A stretch of DNA of 64,000 nt from Paulownia fortunei (taxonomy: Eukaryota > Streptophyta > Magnoliopsida > Lamiales > Paulowniaceae), in contig CM033124.1 of NCBI GenBank assembly GCA_019321725.1, positions 2,976,001 through 3,040,000 of the forward strand, in the 5' to 3' direction. The notes beneath the pieces were generated by a model. It did no database searches. It was not told the DNA's origin and saw only the letters and a list, made by a program, of their open reading frames with translations. Made by a program: the position numbers and the translations under genes. This document shows, in pieces, positions 35,441 to 46,397 of the stretch (the first letter of the stretch is position 1; each line of letters begins with the position of its first letter).

Positions 35441-35879
35441 TTCTGGGAATTAGATCTCTCTAATTTACCCGGCCTCGAGCAATTTCTCTAACTCATTTTG
35501 GATAATCTTATCCTTCTTAGACCTAAAATATCTCTTCTTCTATTTAATAGGTTTGCATGTTGGGTTGACATTGAGGTGATGTACTGCCACACTTGGGTCA
35601 ATTCCTTCAAGGTCGCGTGCAGTCCATGCGAAGATAGCAACATTACTTCTTTAGAACTGAGTTATTCTATCTACCAATTTCGGACTCAACTGTGTGCCCA
35701 TCCTAGTAGTTTTTATCACATCTCCTGGCACTAGTTTTATATTGATCAATTCCTCATTTGGCTGCGCATGCTCCTGCTCAGCTAAAGGCCCTTTCGCCCC
35801 ATTTCTTTTTAATTTTTTTAGCGGGGGCTCGTTTTCTGCATTTTGTTACCTTTTAGCTTTTTTTCTGCTCGGCCTTCCT

Positions 35880-36180
35880 GACAGCTTCCACATAATATTT
35901 CCTAGTCGTATATTTATCCCCTTCCACTTCTCATATCTTCTCATCCATATGAAATTTTAATTTCGTATAAAAGATGGACACCACTGCTTGGAAGGTATTG
36001 AGCAAAGGCCTTTCCAAGATGATGTTATACGCAGAAAAAGAGTCCACCACAAAAAGATTGACCATCTTGGTCTTACGTATGGGCTCAGTACCTAAGGACA
36101 CTGGTAAGATAACTTGACCCATGAGATCTACCACTCCTCCATTAAAATCGAACAAGGTCGTTTCTACTGGCTACAATGCT
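35880..36180 (-). pseudogene. Gypsy-1 aspartic protease region
   Basis: 35931-36155 reads FVVDSFSAYNIILERPLLNTFQAVVS, corresponding to the ILGRP flap-side motif of Tat/Athila protease domains (LGRP changed to LERP). It sits between gag and RT as expected. Confidence 0.75.
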
Positions 36181-36399
36181 ATATCTAAATTAATCTTTTT
36201 ATATGCTTTATAGAACAAGACATCAATCGAGCTTCCTGTGTCAACCATTACTCTGACCATATCAAAGTTAGCCATGGTTGCAATAACGACTAGGGCGTTA
36301 TTTTGTGGTGCCTACAATCCTCTTACATCATGGGGCCCGAATTGAATCGTCGGACCTTTGTTAATTTTACCTCTTGCATTTTCTAGAGTAGGTCTGGCA

Positions 36400-37950
36400 T
36401 ATGATTTCATAGCTCGATTGGAGTCCCCATCTGTAGGGCCCCTACTATCATCTGGATGAAACCCCTTAGAACCTGGGGGTGGTTTTCTCCAGGTGTTGCC
36501 ATTGTTCTTCCCTTCTTAGTGTCCCTTTCTATCTAGGTAGGTCGAGCTTTTTTCCGCTCAGTCATTTCTTTCTCCTCCTCCTCCTTAACGCAATCATCTA
36601 GCCACCATTTTCTTATCATCCTCTTTATCTTATTTTTTAAATGTCGATATTCCTCTGTTATATACCCATATTCATTATGAAAAGCACAAAATAAATTAGA
36701 CTTAGACTTGATTAGTGCTGATGAGTGATTATATGGCCATCTTCACCCTTTATGTTTTATAATAACCATCAAGATATGTACCCTTGGGGCCACCAGGGGA
36801 GTGAATTGCTTGGGTTCCCCAGGTTCAGACAAAAGAGGTCGTTCATCTTGTTTCAATTTTTTGACAAACCCTCATACTTCTTTACCAAATTCTCTCCTAT
36901 CTCTTTTGTTGTCTCATCCTTCCTCTCTTTTCATCCATTTAGCTTCTTCCATATTGATATATTTTTCAGCTCGTGCTAGCAGGTTATCAAAATTTTTGGC
37001 TGATTTTTTGGCCAACTATCTAAAAAATTCTCTATCTTGCAAACCTTGGGCCATAACATTAGAGAGTACCTCCTGAGTAGCTGAAGGTACTTCTAAGGCA
37101 GTAGTTGTAAATCTTTTGATATAGCTTCGTAGGATCTCATTGTCTTTTTTGCTTTATACTGAACAAAGTTACTTGTCTTTTTTGGTGTTTTCGAGAACTT
37201 GCAAACTGATGTAAAAAGGCAGAACTAAACTCGTCAAAAGAGTTAATTGAGCTCGGAGGTAATTGACTAAATCATTACTGGGCTGATTTGGATAGGGTAA
37301 TTAGGAATACCCTACACTTGACCCCATCGGAATATTTATACAAGAGAGCTAAATTTTTGAACCTATACAAATGTTCCCATCGGTCAGTAGTACCATCATA
37401 CTAATAATTTAATGATATGAAGTTTGCTAGTAGGTTATCCATAATTACTTCCTCAGAAAAAGGAATTTCTTTTTTGATAACCATATTCCTTTCCATTATT
37501 TTCATGTACATCTCTTTCAGCTCATTATGTAAATATTCTAGCTTCTCCGACCCATCTAGTGCTTTCATTAATGTTTTACTCTGACATTCTTCTGTATGAC
37601 TATCTTCTAGCCTTTCAGGCGGAATTGCTTTTCCGGTACCTCTAGTGGTGGTGGTGGATTAGCCTCCCTCATTCTCAAGGCTACACCACTGCAGTTGTGA
37701 TCAGACTTTCCAACTGCTCTATGGTAAGCTGGCCGAAATTTCCTACTCCAGAACCAAATTTACATAGGGTGTTTGCATGGTTCGAAGCGGTGGAACTCTA
37801 GGTGCTACTGGGGGTTGGCTATCATTTTATCTCCAATCCTAGAGTTTCGGGCCATGATTACACCGGATATTCGGTGGTGGAGCTTTATTGGATGTTCCTT
37901 CACCCAGGCTTCATTTTCCTATCATTTCTTATACCTTAACTCACAAATCT
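36400..37950 (-). pseudogene. Gypsy-1 gag remnant
   Basis: In the minus strand near 37020-37135 the translation reads EILRSYIKRFTTTALEVPSATQEV, then FQ-like MAQGLQDREFF, matching the retrotransposon gag capsid pattern (ESL-DYV-RF---L-V). The rest is broken by stops. Several plus-strand ORFs here (for example 36725-37076) are by-products. Confidence 0.75.
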
Positions 37951-37970
37951 TCCCATAGACGATGCCAACT
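37948..37970 (-). other. Primer binding site region of gypsy-1
   Basis: Next to the right LTR, the minus strand reads AGTTGGCATCGTCTATGGGA. It resembles the TGGCGCCGTCTGTGGGA type seen in plant Tat-lineage elements, with several changes. The primer tRNA was not assigned. Confidence 0.6.
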
Positions 37971-38658
37971 TGTTATGCACCGATTGAAGAAGGTGCACCC
38001 TAAGTAACAATCTGCTGCTTTTGCTTTCATTCGCCTTACTGGTTTACCTACACAAGACATCGGAGTGACCCGCCGTAAAAATTCCAACACTCAAGTCAGT
38101 GGATGTTTTCTTGGGGAAGATGAAAGCAAATAGAAATATATGTATATGAGATATAAAAGAGTATAATCTGTGATATACAATGAATTCCCTTATATAAAGA
38201 TACCAAAGGGCAAAATTGAGATTTTGAACCTCAATTTGTTGTAACATATTACTGTACATGTATCCACGTTTTCTGATTTACCCTAAAAAAAATTCTATCT
38301 CTTTCTGACTATAACCACTTTATCCTAATTTTTCTCGTGAACCTGCCCGACCTGAAGGTTTGTAAGTTCCCCGATGTTAGATACACTTCTGCAATACACT
38401 TAAGAGGTCATGTCACTTTCACAGTTCATGTACTGGGCTAACATATCTATTTACCGAGTTTCCATATAATAGATGGTAGTCTTCTATCAATCCACACTTT
38501 AAAACTTATATCCCAAGTTGAATAATCCGACCTGACCTATACCATCTTAGCATTTCACTTGCAGCTCGACCTACATCGCAGCTAACCTAACCTACATCAT
38601 ATTAGTTTCTTACTTATAGTATGAACTATACAAATCCGTCATGACCTATACCATATCA
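37971..38658 (-). repeat. 5' LTR (right) of gypsy-1
   Basis: Begins TGTTATGCACCGATTGAAGAAGG and ends near TACCATATCA. Colinear with 29912-30604. Confidence 0.82.
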
Positions 38659-39430
38659 CTATTTATTTGTAAAAGTGCATTACAAATAATACTTTTTTAT
38701 AATATTTATTAATGCAACCAAGAATTTTTGAGTGAAAATCTATGATATGCATTTCAAACGTATGTATCAAATATATGTGTGTACATGTAAAGATGGAAGT
38801 AAATATGGAAGTCATATAAATTAACGTGCGGTAATTTTAAAGTTTAATATGCCTTTCTATAATATTGTAATCATATTACTATTTATTTAATTTAAATTTA
38901 ATTAAAGTTTAATTTGTTCGACAAAGTTAGCATTAACAAAATTTGAGATTAAATTAATCAACATTTAATTGCAGAGGACATACTACAATATAGACTATAA
39001 TAGGCAAAATGAATTTATCATTTTTTTAGTTCATATATATTTTCGTCCATCAATTAATTATTTTAAATTAAGAAGATATTTGGAGATTTTATGCTTAGAA
39101 GGGTAAATGATACCTACCTCATGATAAAAAGGGGTAAAGTTAGTTTAACTCCATTTTGTTTTTATAATTTTTGTTATATTTAAAGAGGAAAAGAATTGCA
39201 AGCGTACGTCGCTTCAAAGTCCTAATCCCATTTGGAAACCAATCTTGAAATCCGGAATTACAGATCCTGTAAGATCTTGTTCCTTTCCCGAAAATACTTT
39301 CCACAACTACATTCCCTGTTTTTCCTGTATGTATACATAATCAATCTTGTTAAAATAAAACACAGTTAACCCCCACAAAACAACCTTGTCAAAAATTCCA
39401 GTCCCTTAATCTTACCTTGTTAACGATTCC
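38659..39430. promoter_or_regulatory. Intergenic DNA including the RBR ligase promoter
   Basis: AT-rich, with no repeats recognised apart from short runs. The last ~250 bp are less AT-rich and must contain the promoter and 5' UTR of the ligase gene. A weak TATA candidate (GTATACATAAT) is at about 39331-39341, some 90 bp before the ATG. Confidence 0.4.
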
Positions 39431-40963
39431 ATGGATTCTGAAGAAGAGGATTTCCATTACAGCAGCAGCAGCAATGAGGTGGGTTCTGAAGAAGAAGATT
39501 TGTACTACAGCAGCGGCGGCGGCGGCGATGAGGCGGAGGAAGCAGCGGAAGACGGCGGCGGCGAGCCTCCCGTCAGCCGCCTCCAGAAACATTACACAAT
39601 CCTGAAAGAAGAAGACATCAGGCAACTGCAAGACAACGATATCTCGACAGTTTCCAACGTTCTCTCCATTTCCAGAGGAGTAGCCTGCACCCTTTTGTGC
39701 CGAAACAATTGGAGCCTGAGCTCCGTTTACGACGACTGGTTTGCCGATGAAGAGAGAGCCCATGAACCCGTCAGGATATTGGCGAAACGAAAATCACGGA
39801 AACAGGTCTGCAAGATTTGCTACGAAACCATCAGGCATAAAAGCATGCTTTCTGCTGCCTGTGGCCATCCCTTTTGTGCTGATTGCTGGAAAACTTATAT
39901 CAGTACGTCGATCAAAGACGGCCCTGGATGCTTGACATTGCCTTGTCCGGAGCCCGGATGCAAAGCCACTCCAGGCGTAGACATGGTGGATTCGTTGGCT
40001 TCTGCAGATGATAAAGAGAAGTATTATCGATACCTTTACAGGTCTTATGTCGAGTGCAACAGGAAACGGAAGTGGTGCCCTGCCCCTGGATGCGATTTAG
40101 CGGTTGAATTCGACGCTGACGGGTGCGAAAGCTACGACGTGACATGTGATTGTTCTCGAAAGTTCTGCTGGAACTGCACGGAGGAGAGCCACCGTCCCGT
40201 AGACTGCGAAACGGTGGCCAAGTGGATTGAGAAGAATAGTTCAGAGGCAGAGAACACTACTTGGATACTGGCTTACACCAAGCCCTGTCCCAATTGTCAC
40301 CGTGCAATTGAAAAAAACCAGGGCTGCAATCACATGACATGTGGAAAACCCTGTGGGCATCACTTTTGTTGGGTGTGCCTTGGACCCTGGGTGGAGCACT
40401 ATGTTTGCAATAAGTACAAAGAGGAGGGTGATAGTATAGATGAGAAGAGTAGAAAGAATGCCAAGAAACACTTGGAAAGATACACACATTATTTTGAGAG
40501 ATGGGATTCGAATGATAAATCCAGGAAGAGGGCTCTGGTTGATCTGAATCGGGCGAGAAACGAGCACATTGATGTGCTTTCGAAAGCGCAGGAAGAACCC
40601 CCGGCTCAACTGAAGTTTGTGACCCAAGCCTGGGACCAGATCGTTGAATGCAGGCGTGTACTGAAGTGGACTTATGCATATGGATATTACTTGTCATTAA
40701 CTGCATCGGCGAAGATGGGGCTTTTCGGGTACTTGCAAGGGGAGGCAGAGGCTGCCCTGGAGAGGCTTCACCATTGTGCAGAGAAGGAGATGGGCGATTA
40801 CCTCTTGGCCGATTGTCCTTCGGAGGATTTCAAGGATTTCCGTTCCAAGCTCGCCCGTTTAACCGCAGTCACGAGGAATTACTTTGAAAATTTGGTTAGG
40901 GCATTGGAGAATAACCTTTCTGAAGTTGAGAATTTTAGTACTAAGACTAGCACAAGCTCATAG
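39431..40963 (+). CDS. ARIADNE-type RBR E3 ubiquitin ligase, single exon
   Basis: A 510-aa uninterrupted ORF. The N-terminus is acidic and Ser/Gly-rich (1-47), followed by a UBA-like region (about 52-105). RING1 has C127, C130, C144, H146, C149, C152, C172 and C177. The in-between-RING domain has C216, C221, C239, C241, C246, C249, H254 and C259. RING2/Rcat has C286, C289, the presumed catalytic C299 in QGCNHMTC, then C304, C308, C313, C316, H323 and C326. The helical Ariadne domain fills about 335-495. RBR ligases take ubiquitin from an E2 onto the RING2 cysteine and then transfer it to substrate. The Ariadne domain is autoinhibitory, and in the animal homologue is opened by neddylated cullins. 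Length and all metal ligands are typical, so it is probably functional. There are no introns, unlike some ARIADNE genes with many exons, consistent with an intronless or retro-derived family branch. Substrates are unknown. The start ATG at 39431 has no upstream in-frame alternative. Confidence 0.95.
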   Translation: MDSEEEDFHYSSSSNEVGSEEEDLYYSSGGGGDEAEEAAEDGGGEPPVSRLQKHYTILKEEDIRQLQDNDISTVSNVLSISRGVACTLLCRNNWSLSSVYDDWFADEERAHEPVRILAKRKSRKQVCKICYETIRHKSMLSAACGHPFCADCWKTYISTSIKDGPGCLTLPCPEPGCKATPGVDMVDSLASADDKEKYYRYLYRSYVECNRKRKWCPAPGCDLAVEFDADGCESYDVTCDCSRKFCWNCTEESHRPVDCETVAKWIEKNSSEAENTTWILAYTKPCPNCHRAIEKNQGCNHMTCGKPCGHHFCWVCLGPWVEHYVCNKYKEEGDSIDEKSRKNAKKHLERYTHYFERWDSNDKSRKRALVDLNRARNEHIDVLSKAQEEPPAQLKFVTQAWDQIVECRRVLKWTYAYGYYLSLTASAKMGLFGYLQGEAEAALERLHHCAEKEMGDYLLADCPSEDFKDFRSKLARLTAVTRNYFENLVRALENNLSEVENFSTKTSTSS

Positions 40964-41124
40964 AATTGTAGGCATTGAGTTTAAAGGCTTCATGGTTCCA
41001 TCTTCAACTTTTGTTTCCTGTAAAGTATTTTTGTTGCATTGTCAGCTTTTGTAAAGCATCTTGAGCTTTATTTCAGCTCCTAATCATTCCAGTTTCTTAT
41101 TTATTTATTAATACATCATTGAGA
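40964..41124 (+). other. 3' untranslated region of the RBR ligase gene
   Basis: T-rich sequence after the TAG stop, with near-upstream elements such as TTATTTATTAATACA (about 41097-41112). The exact cleavage site is not determinable. Confidence 0.4.
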
Positions 41125-41222
41125 TGATGAGACTAACAAATGGACCAATAATGAAAGGACACATCTTGTGCTGATGAGACTAACAAATGGGATACCAATA
41201 ATGAAAGGACACATCTTATGCT
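41125..41222. repeat. Two-copy tandem repeat of about 47 bp
   Basis: TGATGAGACTAACAAATGG, CCAATAATGAAAGGACACA, TCTT-TGC occurs twice in direct succession. The second copy has four extra bases (GATA). Confidence 0.85.
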
Positions 41223-41416
41223 ATTGTGATAGATAATGTACCATATATTTACACAGACACACATACGTGTGGTGGACGTCTATAAATATATTTGGTGAAT
41301 ATAATTGATTGTAGCATTTTTTACATGTTTTATGCGAATATATACATATCTTAATTTTTAAGAGTTAAAACACTTTTTCAACATTACAAATTTTGCAAAT
41401 AGTGCGTGATTTTAAG

Positions 41417-41823
41417 CCATATTTTCAAAATCAAACGGGCTAGACCAATTGCGAATGGTCTGATCCGCTAAGCCACCTAAAATTATTTTTGCGATCCAAT
41501 CAGCCAAAATCGGCATAACCGATTTAATTATTTTTTATTTATTTATTTTTTAAATTTAAAATTTAAAATTTAATATTTTATTATTTATATGATTATTTAA
41601 ATTTTGGAATATGTTTAATTTTTTTAATTGAGTATTTATTTTTTTATTTTTTAAAATATATTATATAAAAATTAATTTATTATATTACTATTTTATATAA
41701 TATAATAAAAAAATATAATTAATTTTTATTAAACCTATTGGAGCGACGATTAAAACAATCCGACTGGTTGAATTGTTAACCTGTAATCAAATTTGATCAT
41801 TGATTTAATTATGAAAAAACTAA
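41417..41823. mobile_element. hAT-like short element, family of the 14-kb insert
   Basis: The left end CCATATTTTCAAAATCAAACGGGC resembles the terminal CAATGTTTTCAAAATCA of the element at 13975-14611. The right end is GATTTAATTATGAAAAAACTA. Flanks ATTTTAAG (41409-41416) and TTTTTAAG (41824-41831) match 7 of 8. The subterminal parts have GACCAATTGCGAATGGTCTG-type motifs and the middle is extremely AT-rich. Confidence 0.55.
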
Positions 41824-42259
41824 TTTTTAAGATACTTCGTATGTTGCAAAAAAGAAAAAGGAAAAAAAAGTTCTTTAAGTGAAAAAAAGATTCCGAATAA
41901 AAAAACCTAAAAGCACTAACCAAAATGGTAAAATAAATATCTCCACACTATTTTTTTAAAATGATCACACAGTTGAAGTTTTTAACTGACTTTCTCCACT
42001 CTACCAAACAAATAACTTGAACCCACATTGCAACTTCCTGAATTACCTTCACCTGTTGACTTTCATTACCCACATGTGGATTCACATAAACCCTACAATT
42101 AAACCTACTTAATTTGCAAGTTACTCAATTCACAAAAGGATCTTACATTATTTCTTGAAAAAACTATAAGGGCTTTTATTTCTCGACAGAAGATATCGAT
42201 CAATGACTCAAAATTTGTCCTAGACATACCTAGCTAGCTTCCGGCCTTGGTACAAAAGA

Positions 42260-42653
42260 TACTTCCTCCGTCTACAAATCGAAAATTCAATCAAATCAAA
42301 TAAAAATCAGTTGAACCTAGTAAAAAATCGATCGGACCTGGTCAAACTTGTCAGAACTATTTTTTTTATTTTTTATGTTTTTGTTTTATTTTTTAAAAAT
42401 TTAAAAATTAATATTTTGTTATATGTATATAATTATTTGAATTTTGAGATTTGATAAATATATTTTTAAGTTGGTTATTTATCTTTTTTACTTTATATGT
42501 AATATTTATTATATTATTATTTTATATAATATAATAAAAAAATATAATTAATTTTCAGTAGAGCGGTTGGATCGGCAATTGAACTGGTCGACCAATTGAA
42601 CCACTGACCAATAGCAAAATCGATTTAATCACAGATTCGATTATGAAAATATG
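42260..42653. mobile_element. Related short element or remnant
   Basis: It shares with 41417-41823 the same order: GGTC/GACC motifs, an AT-rich core containing TATATAATATAATAAAAAAATATAATTAATTTT, then GACCAATTGAACC and ATTCGATTATGAAAATATG. No convincing target duplication was found. Confidence 0.5.
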
Positions 42654-42949
42654 TTTCAGTGTTGCTATCTGGAATTTGTCTAATTATACGAGGATCCTAT
42701 CCGCAAGGATAATCATTGGAAATTATTTAATCCTTTTGAAAGTTTTCTAACAACAAAATCGATAAAATCAATAAGTCAAAGATTAGATACATCGATTTCA
42801 TACTGTAGCCAACTGGACATTCAGATGTGAATGAAGAAGTACAATAAAAATCCAAAAAGAGAACTCGTAATGTTATTTACATTATTAAGTAAACTTTTAC
42901 AAGTTTTCAAATTGTCACAATACATTAAATTAAAAGAAGGGTGTACAAT

Positions 42950-43429
42950 TCACTTAGAACCATTTGAACCCTTTGTAGTCTGAGCCCCTTTGCCATCATC
43001 CTCTCCAGCCACTATCACATTTGGTGTCCTAACTTTGAACCTTTCAACTCTCAACCCATCTTCACTTTCCTCCTCAACTCCTCTTTGTCTGATTGCCCTC
43101 ATGCTCATGCTCCTCTTCATGCTCCCACTTTTCTTCATATGTTTCTTCCTCTTTAACAAGTCGCCGATTTTCTTAAACAGTTCTTCATGATCACCATGAA
43201 AAATTCTCTCAAAAAATTCGTGTCGATCAACATAGATTTCCCCGAAGGATTCTAACAGGGCCAGAAGCCTTGGATCAACCCTTTTACCGGATTTCCACCT
43301 GATCATGTTGTATGTTTTTCTGTGATCTTGGCTGCACGAAAGATCGTTTTCTGAGATGGAAGATGAAGAGCTACCATTGTTTGATGGCTCCAAATTATAT
43401 GGAGTTAAGAAAACTGGATAGGGATTCAT
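42950..43429 (-). CDS. Small basic plant protein of unknown function
   Basis: An intact 159-aa ORF with a higher GC content than the flanks. I do not recognise the family. Visible features: a Ser/Asn-rich segment (16-33), a conserved-looking middle WKSGKRVDPRLLALLESFGE and RHEFFERIFHGDHEELFKKI (about 45-88, probably helical), a basic cluster KRKKHMKKSGSMKRSMSM (93-110) that could act as a nuclear localisation signal, and an acidic/polar tail. There is no signal peptide or membrane segment. The start ATG at 43427-43429 lies about 145 bp downstream of a good TATA box on the same strand, supporting a real gene. It is the nearest neighbour of the RBR ligase, about 2 kb away in the opposite orientation. 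Confidence 0.7.
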   Translation of the reverse strand: MNPYPVFLTPYNLEPSNNGSSSSSISENDLSCSQDHRKTYNMIRWKSGKRVDPRLLALLESFGEIYVDRHEFFERIFHGDHEELFKKIGDLLKRKKHMKKSGSMKRSMSMRAIRQRGVEEESEDGLRVERFKVRTPNVIVAGEDDGKGAQTTKGSNGSK

Positions 43430-43570
43430 GGATGCTATTGATTTTGTACTACGAAATTAGATGAGAACAAGGCTGTTTACTTAAAATAAGGTGATTTTGG
43501 GAAGAAATAATATGTGGTAGATGAAGGAATATGGTTGAAGATTTTCAATGTTTTGGCCTTGTGGTGGAGT

Positions 43571-43583
43571 GTACATATATATA
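43571..43583 (-). promoter_or_regulatory. TATA box of the small basic protein gene
   Basis: The minus strand reads GACTATATATATGTACAC. It is at a distance from the ATG that fits a short 5' UTR. Confidence 0.55.
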
Positions 43584-43599
43584 GTCTTTTGAAATCAAG

Positions 43600-44733
43600 T
43601 AGAAATTTCCATGCATTAATCTAGTTTTTGACATGGTAAACAAGACTTAGTCATGCAAAGCTAGACCAACGCGGGGCTGAATTGGAATTACACATCGTAT
43701 TTCTAGATTACATTCCTTCCAACATGGTGGTGATGCGTGTAATTATCCAATTTTGACATAGGAAAGTGGATGATCAAGTTGGGGCTGTAAACAAACAGAG
43801 CCGAGTTGGAAAGTATATTTGTGTTTAAGATAATCGAATTGAATATTTTTTTATTGAATTTGAAATTGTATTTAAATTTGTTTTAATTGTTAAATAATCA
43901 TAACTCAAATGAACTAGTTCGTTATGGATTCAAATAATTAAATATTTATATATATATATATCTTTATTTCTTAGCTTAAGAAAAGGAAAACTGAGGTTCA
44001 AATTTATTATGTTCGAAAATTGAGCGCAGGTGAATTCTTATCAATTAATTTTTGAATCGAATTAATCCCGAATATTTGATTCTTTTTTAGTGCAAGGGTG
44101 TGATATATGTGTATCATATTGGCTTGCTTTCACGTCGTAACTATGTGTCTTTACAAGATTATGTTGCCATTCATCCTGACTTTTCCAAATTTCTGGCCTT
44201 GACCATATCTTACTGCCCTGTTGCTTGAAAAAATAGGCCACTACGTACATTTTACAATTTTGGCGCATGCAATTAGGCACAAATTTTTCTATTTTATGAA
44301 CTATTTATCAGCTGGTAAAAACTATTATGACCAATGAAATATTTATCTATGCTAATAAATGTTTTTTTAAATACTCCACAAAAAAGAAAGACAACTTTCA
44401 AGTGCGGAAAAAAATGGTTATTTTGGAGGAGTTTCGTTTTTATGAAATAAAATACTTGTCAATCATATTAGCATTGAGTACACATTATATCAGGTGTAAT
44501 ATAAATATTATCTTGTTGGGAGGCTATCACAAAATAGCATAACCTCACTTGAAAGAGAAAATGATCACAAAATAGCATGCTTATCAGAGCTACCGTTTTT
44601 GGTTCATTATAAATTTCACCTTTCTAACTTTTTCGCCGACAGATTGAAGAGGACTGAGGGGGTTATGTAGGGGATGAGGGGTTTAAATTTGGAAAATTGA
44701 ACGAAGGAAAGAGGAATTCTTTGTTTAAAAATA
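43600..44733. other. AT-rich intergenic DNA
   Basis: No gene is recognised. A (TA)n run lies near 43948-43960. Short ORFs on both strands have no motif. Confidence 0.45.
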
Positions 44734-44970
44734 GAGGGTGTTTTCAAATTATTCAAATATTGTTGGGTGCAAAAATGTCCAAAGAACTAAATATTTACAG
44801 AAAAACCAAAACCACCTAGAAGCACCTCCTTACCAACTTTGTACTTTTAGCTTCTATCCATTTAATTTTATAGTATCAAAAGCAGAAGTTCATTTACCAA
44901 ACACTCAAATTGAGCTTTTTCACAACCAAAAGCTCAGAATTACTTTTATTTAGAGAGTCCAAACACTCTC
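44734..44970. mobile_element. MITE candidate with GAGGGTGTTT-type ends
   Basis: The left end GAGGGTGTTTTCAAA and the right end TCCAAACACTCTC form an inverted repeat of about 13 bp with mismatches. It is 237 bp and non-coding. The ends resemble those of the MITE at 22977-23287. No clear target duplication is visible (ATA against GTA). Confidence 0.45.
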
Positions 44971-45399
44971 GTAGTACCAGTAATGGTGGTGGTGAAGAAA
45001 GGAAAGAGAGACGAAGAAAAAAATAAAAAATAAAATGTTGAAGTGTCATTTTTTGGATTTTTAAGAAAAAAATTTCTCTGGATTTTCTCCCATTTTGTCA
45101 TGGCACGGCACATAGGCAATTTCTCCTCCAAAAATAAAAAATCCCCAATTTTTTCCACATGACAAGCCACCTAGACATTTTTTGTAAAATTTAAAAATTT
45201 CGGTCAAAATTAGATTTTTCCAGTGTAATTTGCTCTTAAATTGTCAATTTTTAGAATTAATATTCTTAAATTATCAGACTCCAAAATAAATGACGAAAAC
45301 TATAACTAGGTTAACATACATGCGGAAAAAAAAATGTAAATTTTGCCATAAGCTTTTCTCCTAGCACTAAGAAAGCTATTATGAGGGACATATTCGGCC

Positions 45400-45870
45400 T
45401 TAGTAACTTGCCCAAAGATAATCACAACTACAGTGAAGACGCCAACCCAATTTGAGATGGGCTTAATGTAATACTCTTAGGTTCCTAATACCTAAGCCGC
45501 CTCAATGTTTAGCTTGACAGATTTGACTCAATTTAACATAACTGAATTTCATAAAATTAGGTATCGCATTCCACAAAAATTTCTTACTATACTCGTCAAT
45601 TTTGAAATTAGACATAGTAACGGGGTAAAGAGTTCAATACACTGTTAATGAGAATAACACGGCCTTCATAATATAAATATTTGATGTGCCAAGCCCAAAT
45701 ATGATTTTGAACTTTGTTAACAATGTCAAAAAATAATTTCCTTAGAAATCCGACCTATAATCATAAAAAAACCTAAAAAGTATTTCTCATTAAGAGAAAA
45801 AGAAAAATTGTGCTCACCAATAAATTTATATTTGGAGATTGGCTAGAGGAAAGAGAAGTGTTGCTCCTTG
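45400..45870 (-). pseudogene. LINE (non-LTR retrotransposon) reverse transcriptase C-terminal remnant
   Basis: The minus-strand translation of about 45610-45730 gives DIVNKVQNHIWAW then YYEGRVILINSVLNSLPRYYV, the plant L1-type post-RT motif (W---LS-GGR-TLI-SVL-SLP-YY). Stops follow immediately. Nothing upstream or downstream is open, so only a decayed 3' part remains. It lies just left of a truncated Tat/Athila element. Confidence 0.68.
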
Positions 45871-46397
45871 CGAAAGAATTTTTATTGCTCCATACAACAT
45901 TGTCACTAAGATTTATAATGGTATTTTGATTTATGTATCATACAAAAGATTTTTGCTCTATTCAAGTAAAGGGTTGTAAATAAGTTTTTGACTCCATAGA
46001 GACCAAGAGAGTAACAAGGATATAACAATATGATCAAACTAATTACGTAAATACAAATTTATTTGAAATGAGACTAATTCATACTATTCACTAACTGAAT
46101 ATGACATGACAAATCAAGTTTCAATTCATGTCTCTAGAATGAATGGAGTAGATGTCATTAATGCATTGGGTGCTCAATAGAAATCCTTTCAAAAGAGATG
46201 GAGAAATATTTTACAACAAATGTTAATCATTCACTGTTCAAACTGCAAAATTATTCTTTCTCCAACATTTATCAAGGATGGCTAAATCATTCTAATGCTT
46301 CATAGAGAAATGATGAGAATATGATGTGGCATGCACCTAGTTACCCACCATTAGAGAAGAAACATTAGCTCAATTTGAATGTACTATCGACCGAATC

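Larger units (their letters stand above)
29912..38658 (-). mobile_element. Tat-like Ty3/gypsy retrotransposon (gypsy-1) with antisense extra ORF
   Basis: Related direct repeats at 29912-30604 and 37971-38658 are the LTRs. Between them on the minus strand, from right to left, lie gag, aspartic protease, RT with YMDDML, RNase H, H2C2 zinc-binding and integrase core pieces, the Ty3/gypsy order. The primer-site region beside the right LTR reads TTGGCATCGTCTATGGGA, and a polypurine tract borders the left LTR. Between the integrase end and the left LTR lies a plus-strand (antisense) gene-like ORF, a layout known from Tat-lineage elements such as Grande and Retand. All frames carry stops. The flanking five bases (TTGTT and CTATT) match at only three positions, so the target duplication is not secure. 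Confidence 0.85.

Noticed and set aside
29907..38663. Target-site duplication for gypsy-1 (TTGTT against CTATT)
   Set aside because: Only three of five bases match. The differences could be transitions, but this is too weak to claim.
39389..40706. Minus-strand ORFs overlapping the RBR ligase (up to 149 codons)
   Set aside because: They are reverse-strand shadows of a well-supported, domain-complete coding sequence with raised GC content.
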